Of a stretch of 64,000 nucleotides of DNA, positions 60,271 to 64,000 are shown in pieces. Origin of the DNA: Ricinus communis (taxonomy: Eukaryota; Streptophyta; Magnoliopsida; Malpighiales; Euphorbiaceae); NCBI RefSeq assembly GCF_019578655.1, contig NC_063261.1:19954216-20018215 (forward strand), written 5' to 3'. Made by a program: the position numbers and the translations under genes. Within the stretch, counting starts at the first letter, position 1; each line of letters starts with the position of its first letter. The notes under the pieces were generated by a model. That model was given only the letters and a program-made list of their open reading frames with translations. It did not search any database and was not told where the DNA came from.

Positions 60271-63200
60271 AATCAGATACAACATACGTTTAAATGCAAT
60301 TTGATTATTGGTGCAATATGGTCAAGTTTTTAAAAAATTTCTGAATATTGTCGACGGATTTAATTGTGTACATAGTAAAATAATCATATAAAGATACATT
60401 AAAAAAGTTCTAAACAATTTATGTAGATAGTATTTTGTTTCGTGAAGCCATTGCCGACAATTATCCACAAGAAAAACCTATACAAGTTTTGATAAAAACC
60501 AACCAAAAAACAGTAAAACCAAAGGCACTTTTGTGGGTCTCAATTAAATTTGAGTTTCATAGGTGAAAATGAAATATTCCAAACTACTATGTCAAAATAA
60601 AATCCATCACTAGATTCAGACGGTGTGACCTTTTGTTTACTATCAAAAGAGGCCACCTTATGACATTGCTTCTTTTCTTGCCCACCTCATTTTCTTAATT
60701 AAGACATACGAGGAATTTTCCTTTTAGCACTCAAATGTTTGCAACTCTTTTAAACTGCCCTAAACAGGGCCACGCATGCTAAGACAATAACACGTCGATT
60801 ATTGGTTACCAAGAAAATGAGCAGAAACTTTGGACTTTGGCTTCCTTCTCTTTCCTCTGCAGACAGATAATGGAAGACTGTTCTTGGCCTCGAAACTTGA
60901 TCTCTAACATAGTAGTAATTTTGCGTATATGAGCTGATAAATTATTTGATTAGTATTTGGTTTTAATGATCTGATTCTGGTCTTGCAAACAGATGAAACA
61001 TTCTTAGAGATTTGAGTAGGGAGCTTATAATTGTGTATGATGATAAAAGTAAGATATATATACCGTAACGAATAAAAAAAATGATATATATATTTGAATA
61101 TTTTATATTTTATTATTAAATAATTGACACATATTTAATTGTAATTAAAATTAATAAATATATTTCGTTCATTTATCAGTTTAGCATATAAAACTAATAA
61201 ATATGTGTCATTCATCTATCAATTTAATATCTTAATAGAGACATTAATTTGGACCGGACAAGAATTTTCCAAAGAATAGTGCATGCGTTCAATGTTTATG
61301 TCATGACTTAGCATGCATGTGCCACAAAATTTGATGCAATTAATTCCATCACCGTCCATATATCACAAAGAATTTGAAAGTGTATATTGATTATTGATAG
61401 AGACGAAATCTAAAGAGCTATCATGGTTGTTGATGCAGGATCATGGTTGAGGCCTAAATCCAAGATTTGGAGCCGAATTTAATGATCAGAGATTTCGAGT
61501 TCAGGATTGGAGCTTAACCCTATGATAGGATCAAAACTTATAATCAGACATTGAACCCAAAATTAAGACTAAACTCAACATTGTTCACAAGTTCTAGAAG
61601 ATAAGTCACAACAAAAGCCTAGCTATGTCTTCAGCTTTTTCTTTTTGATTCTCTCATGTTATGAGACTAATTTAATCATCAAATTGGTCGTCGGATAATT
61701 CCTTCTGGTGTCTTTCTAAATTTGATTTCTTCCTATGTGTTCATGTAGTCGAGCTAATATTAGGACCAGATCACCGATGAATTAATGGTTGAAGTGATAA
61801 AAATACTTAGAAAAACATAACAATAATTTTCATTTAGTATATAGCGTGTTTTTTTTTGTTTTATAAAATCATCGACTAATGTGACAGCCTGGCTCAGAGA
61901 AACGGTTTGATGAATACAGAAAGTGGACGCCGGGGCAAAAATAGAATCTCGGGATAAGAAACGGCTTCTGGCAGGCTTCTAGGATGGCAGTACTCTAAAG
62001 TAGGAGAGTGCATGGATAAATCGAATTGCATATTGAAACAGGACCTAGAATGGTTGATAATATATATGTAGAGCCTTTGAACTAATCATATGAAATGTCT
62101 TTTGGTTATTTGGCTGTAGAGTTATAGGAATTCTAAAGTTAAATGTGTTGGGTTTAGAAAAATATCATGATAGATTATCTCCGAAGAAGTTATCAAATCT
62201 TCCAAAGGAATAAAATTGCAAAGTCTAAAAAGGACATATTTCATATAATATGATTTCGGGTTAAACATATTACGGGCATATAAAAAGCAATCGATTTCCA
62301 AGTTCAAATGGCCCTAAAACCATAATATTCCATCATTTTTTGCTTTCAGATAATAACATATACAAATAGAACCAATGCAATGTGACCTAATTTGTATTGG
62401 TATTATCAAATCGAGTAAGGGTCCATTGATCATGAAAAACTACGTACCATACACACAATCTGTACAAAAATCTCTTTTTCACAAAGAAGGAAGATTTTGT
62501 TAGTTAAATTAACTAGAAACAGAAGTAGGATATTCTTAATTACACAGTAACTTGGCACAAGAAACAAGACCCCAGTTTTTGGGTTTAATTTGTCATTTTC
62601 TTTCTAAGATCTAACCTGTGTGGAGTAGAACTGCAAATCCAAGAAAAGGATATATGGTGTTTTCTTGATGGTAAAGGAAATGTTACCAGTTGAGGTCACA
62701 GCAAGAAACAAGAGCATCGTTGTTTGCAGTAGTGGAGTCAGTCTGATAATCCCAATGGGGGTTTAAGCATGGAGCCACAAATTTAGAATTAGTCCATGAA
62801 TAAGTGGGAATTTTGCTTATTCAAATAAATAAATTAATAAAAACGAACAGTGACATTCTGTCTCTTTATATTCATCTTAAATAGAAAATAATATTTAAAT
62901 TTAAGACATTTTTTCTTAAAAGTAAAATACTTCCCAGTTAACATTTTGTGTTTTTGTATTATCAAGCATATAAAATCTTTGTCTTGAAGAAGGAGAAATT
63001 GTTGTTGGCTTTTTATTAAAAAAAAAAAAAGAAGAGATTTTTGGCATAACTATATATTAAATTTGATTATTATTTTAAGAGTATCGTTCTGAATTTAAAA
63101 AAATAAAATAAAATAAACACAAATATGTGTATTCTCGAGTTAATTTTCGTGATTATTAACTCTAGTAATATTTAAAAGAATACAGTTAATTTATATTTAC

Positions 63201-64000
63201 TTGTAAAAGACCTAATTTTTAAAAGAAATGGAAAGGTTATGGTTTTAATTTAAAAAAAAAAATTCAAGAATCAATTTTAATTAAATTTATTTTAGTAAAT
63301 GTGGGAAATTGTCGGTTTCAACTAAAAATACATAGTTTCTGATAGACTTTTTCCAGGACAACAACTAATTAGAATTGACATTTTTGCAAATCGAGCATTG
63401 AAAAATTAAATTGGGCAAAGAATCTTCAAAATGCAATAAAAAGAAAATTGCTGAATTCATGTACCTAGAATAATTAAGGCAAAGAAAAGAACCAGTCATT
63501 TAAGGTATTTTCTGATAATACTATGTTTGGTCCCCTACCTGGAGGCTGGAATTTTAGAACATGATCCATTAATGAAGACCGTCGGCCAGCCATGAAAATT
63601 GACATTGCCTCTTTTTGGCAATCCTACAAAACTATATAGTTTTATTCTAGTCATTAAATTTTAATTTATTATTTATATTAATGACCAGCAAAATATAAAC
63701 ATGATGTGTCGATGATTTCCTGTTAATAAAGTGATTAGATTAAATAATTAAAACAAAATTAATCACATTAATTAAATGTTAAAATCAGGACTCAAGGTGG
63801 GATAACTATAAATAAAAAACTTATTTGTTTTTCGTTACTAAAACATAAATATTTTTTAATATGTTTATTTTTTATTTAACGGTTGTTTTACTCAAAGTGC
63901 ATATTTTTTGTCTAATAGTGCTCTCACTCTTTTTTATTTTTTCTTAAGATCCTATTAAAGATGGAGAGAAAAAAAAAGAAAAAAAAAAAAAGGAACCCCT

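Larger units (their letters stand above)
58860..64000. other. Intergenic, AT-rich right flank
   Basis: No supportable gene. It holds microsatellites (59608, 59840), a degenerate tandem duplication (59930-60270), a stretch of degenerate short repeats (61420-61600) and a more balanced block at 61875-62330 that begins TGTGACAGCCTGGCTC and may be LTR- or TE-derived. The last kilobase is A/T-rich with poly(A) runs. Confidence 0.5.

Noticed and set aside
1..64000. tRNA, rRNA, snoRNA, CRISPR and operon-type features
   Set aside because: Looked for by eye; no cloverleaf with A/B boxes, no direct-repeat array and no bacterial-style gene packing were found. A tRNAscan or Rfam search would be decisive.

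Overview
The window is nuclear DNA of a flowering plant (a eudicot). It is strongly AT-rich between genes, has GT-AG introns in the right places, and carries plant-only families: UGT84 glycosyltransferases, plant basic secretory proteins, an SGPS-type signalling peptide, a jacalin lectin remnant and an Athila-like LTR retrotransposon. The gene families and style look like Malpighiales, perhaps Euphorbiaceae, but this is an impression from sequence and not a database result. No bacterial, organellar, CRISPR or tRNA/rRNA features were seen.

Layout. 1-5249: the 5' part of a Ty3/gypsy (Athila/Tat-like) retrotransposon lying on the minus strand. It has a complete 5' LTR, a tRNA-Asp-type primer site, a gag-like ORF and a frameshifted ORF that runs off the left edge. 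5250-7600: a broken receptor-kinase exon, then unassigned sequence. 7781-15146: BRR2, the U5 snRNP helicase, complete with three coding exons (2184 aa) and probably a 5'-UTR intron. 15147-19980: AT-rich DNA holding a decayed jacalin-lectin gene at about 17.1-17.6 kb. 20070-24620: a small array of plant basic secretory protein genes: one with a signal peptide, one without, and a fragment of a third. 25291-28994 (minus): methylthioribose kinase with six exons, all reconstructed in frame (424 aa). 30360-33878 (plus): an acid-lipase-type alpha/beta hydrolase with nine exons (400 aa), divergently oriented from the kinase. 35540-56450: a minus-strand UGT84 cluster of three UGT84A-like genes, one UGT84B-like gene and a truncated UGT84B copy. 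58457-58759 (minus): a secreted PIP/PIPL-type peptide precursor with two SGPSPGxGH motifs. 58.9-64 kb: AT-rich intergenic DNA without a supportable gene.

How the genes relate. BRR2 (splicing), MTK (methionine salvage) and the lipase are single-copy-looking genes with no functional link between them. The two accessory arrays (basic secretory proteins, UGT84) show tandem duplication, patchy near-identity that suggests gene conversion, and debris of older copies. The most interesting items are the coding minisatellite in the tail of one UGT84A, the mosaic similarity of paralogues in both arrays, the SGPS double-motif peptide gene, the loss of the secretion signal in the second basic secretory protein, and the degraded jacalin gene. 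I found no clearly undescribed multi-gene system.
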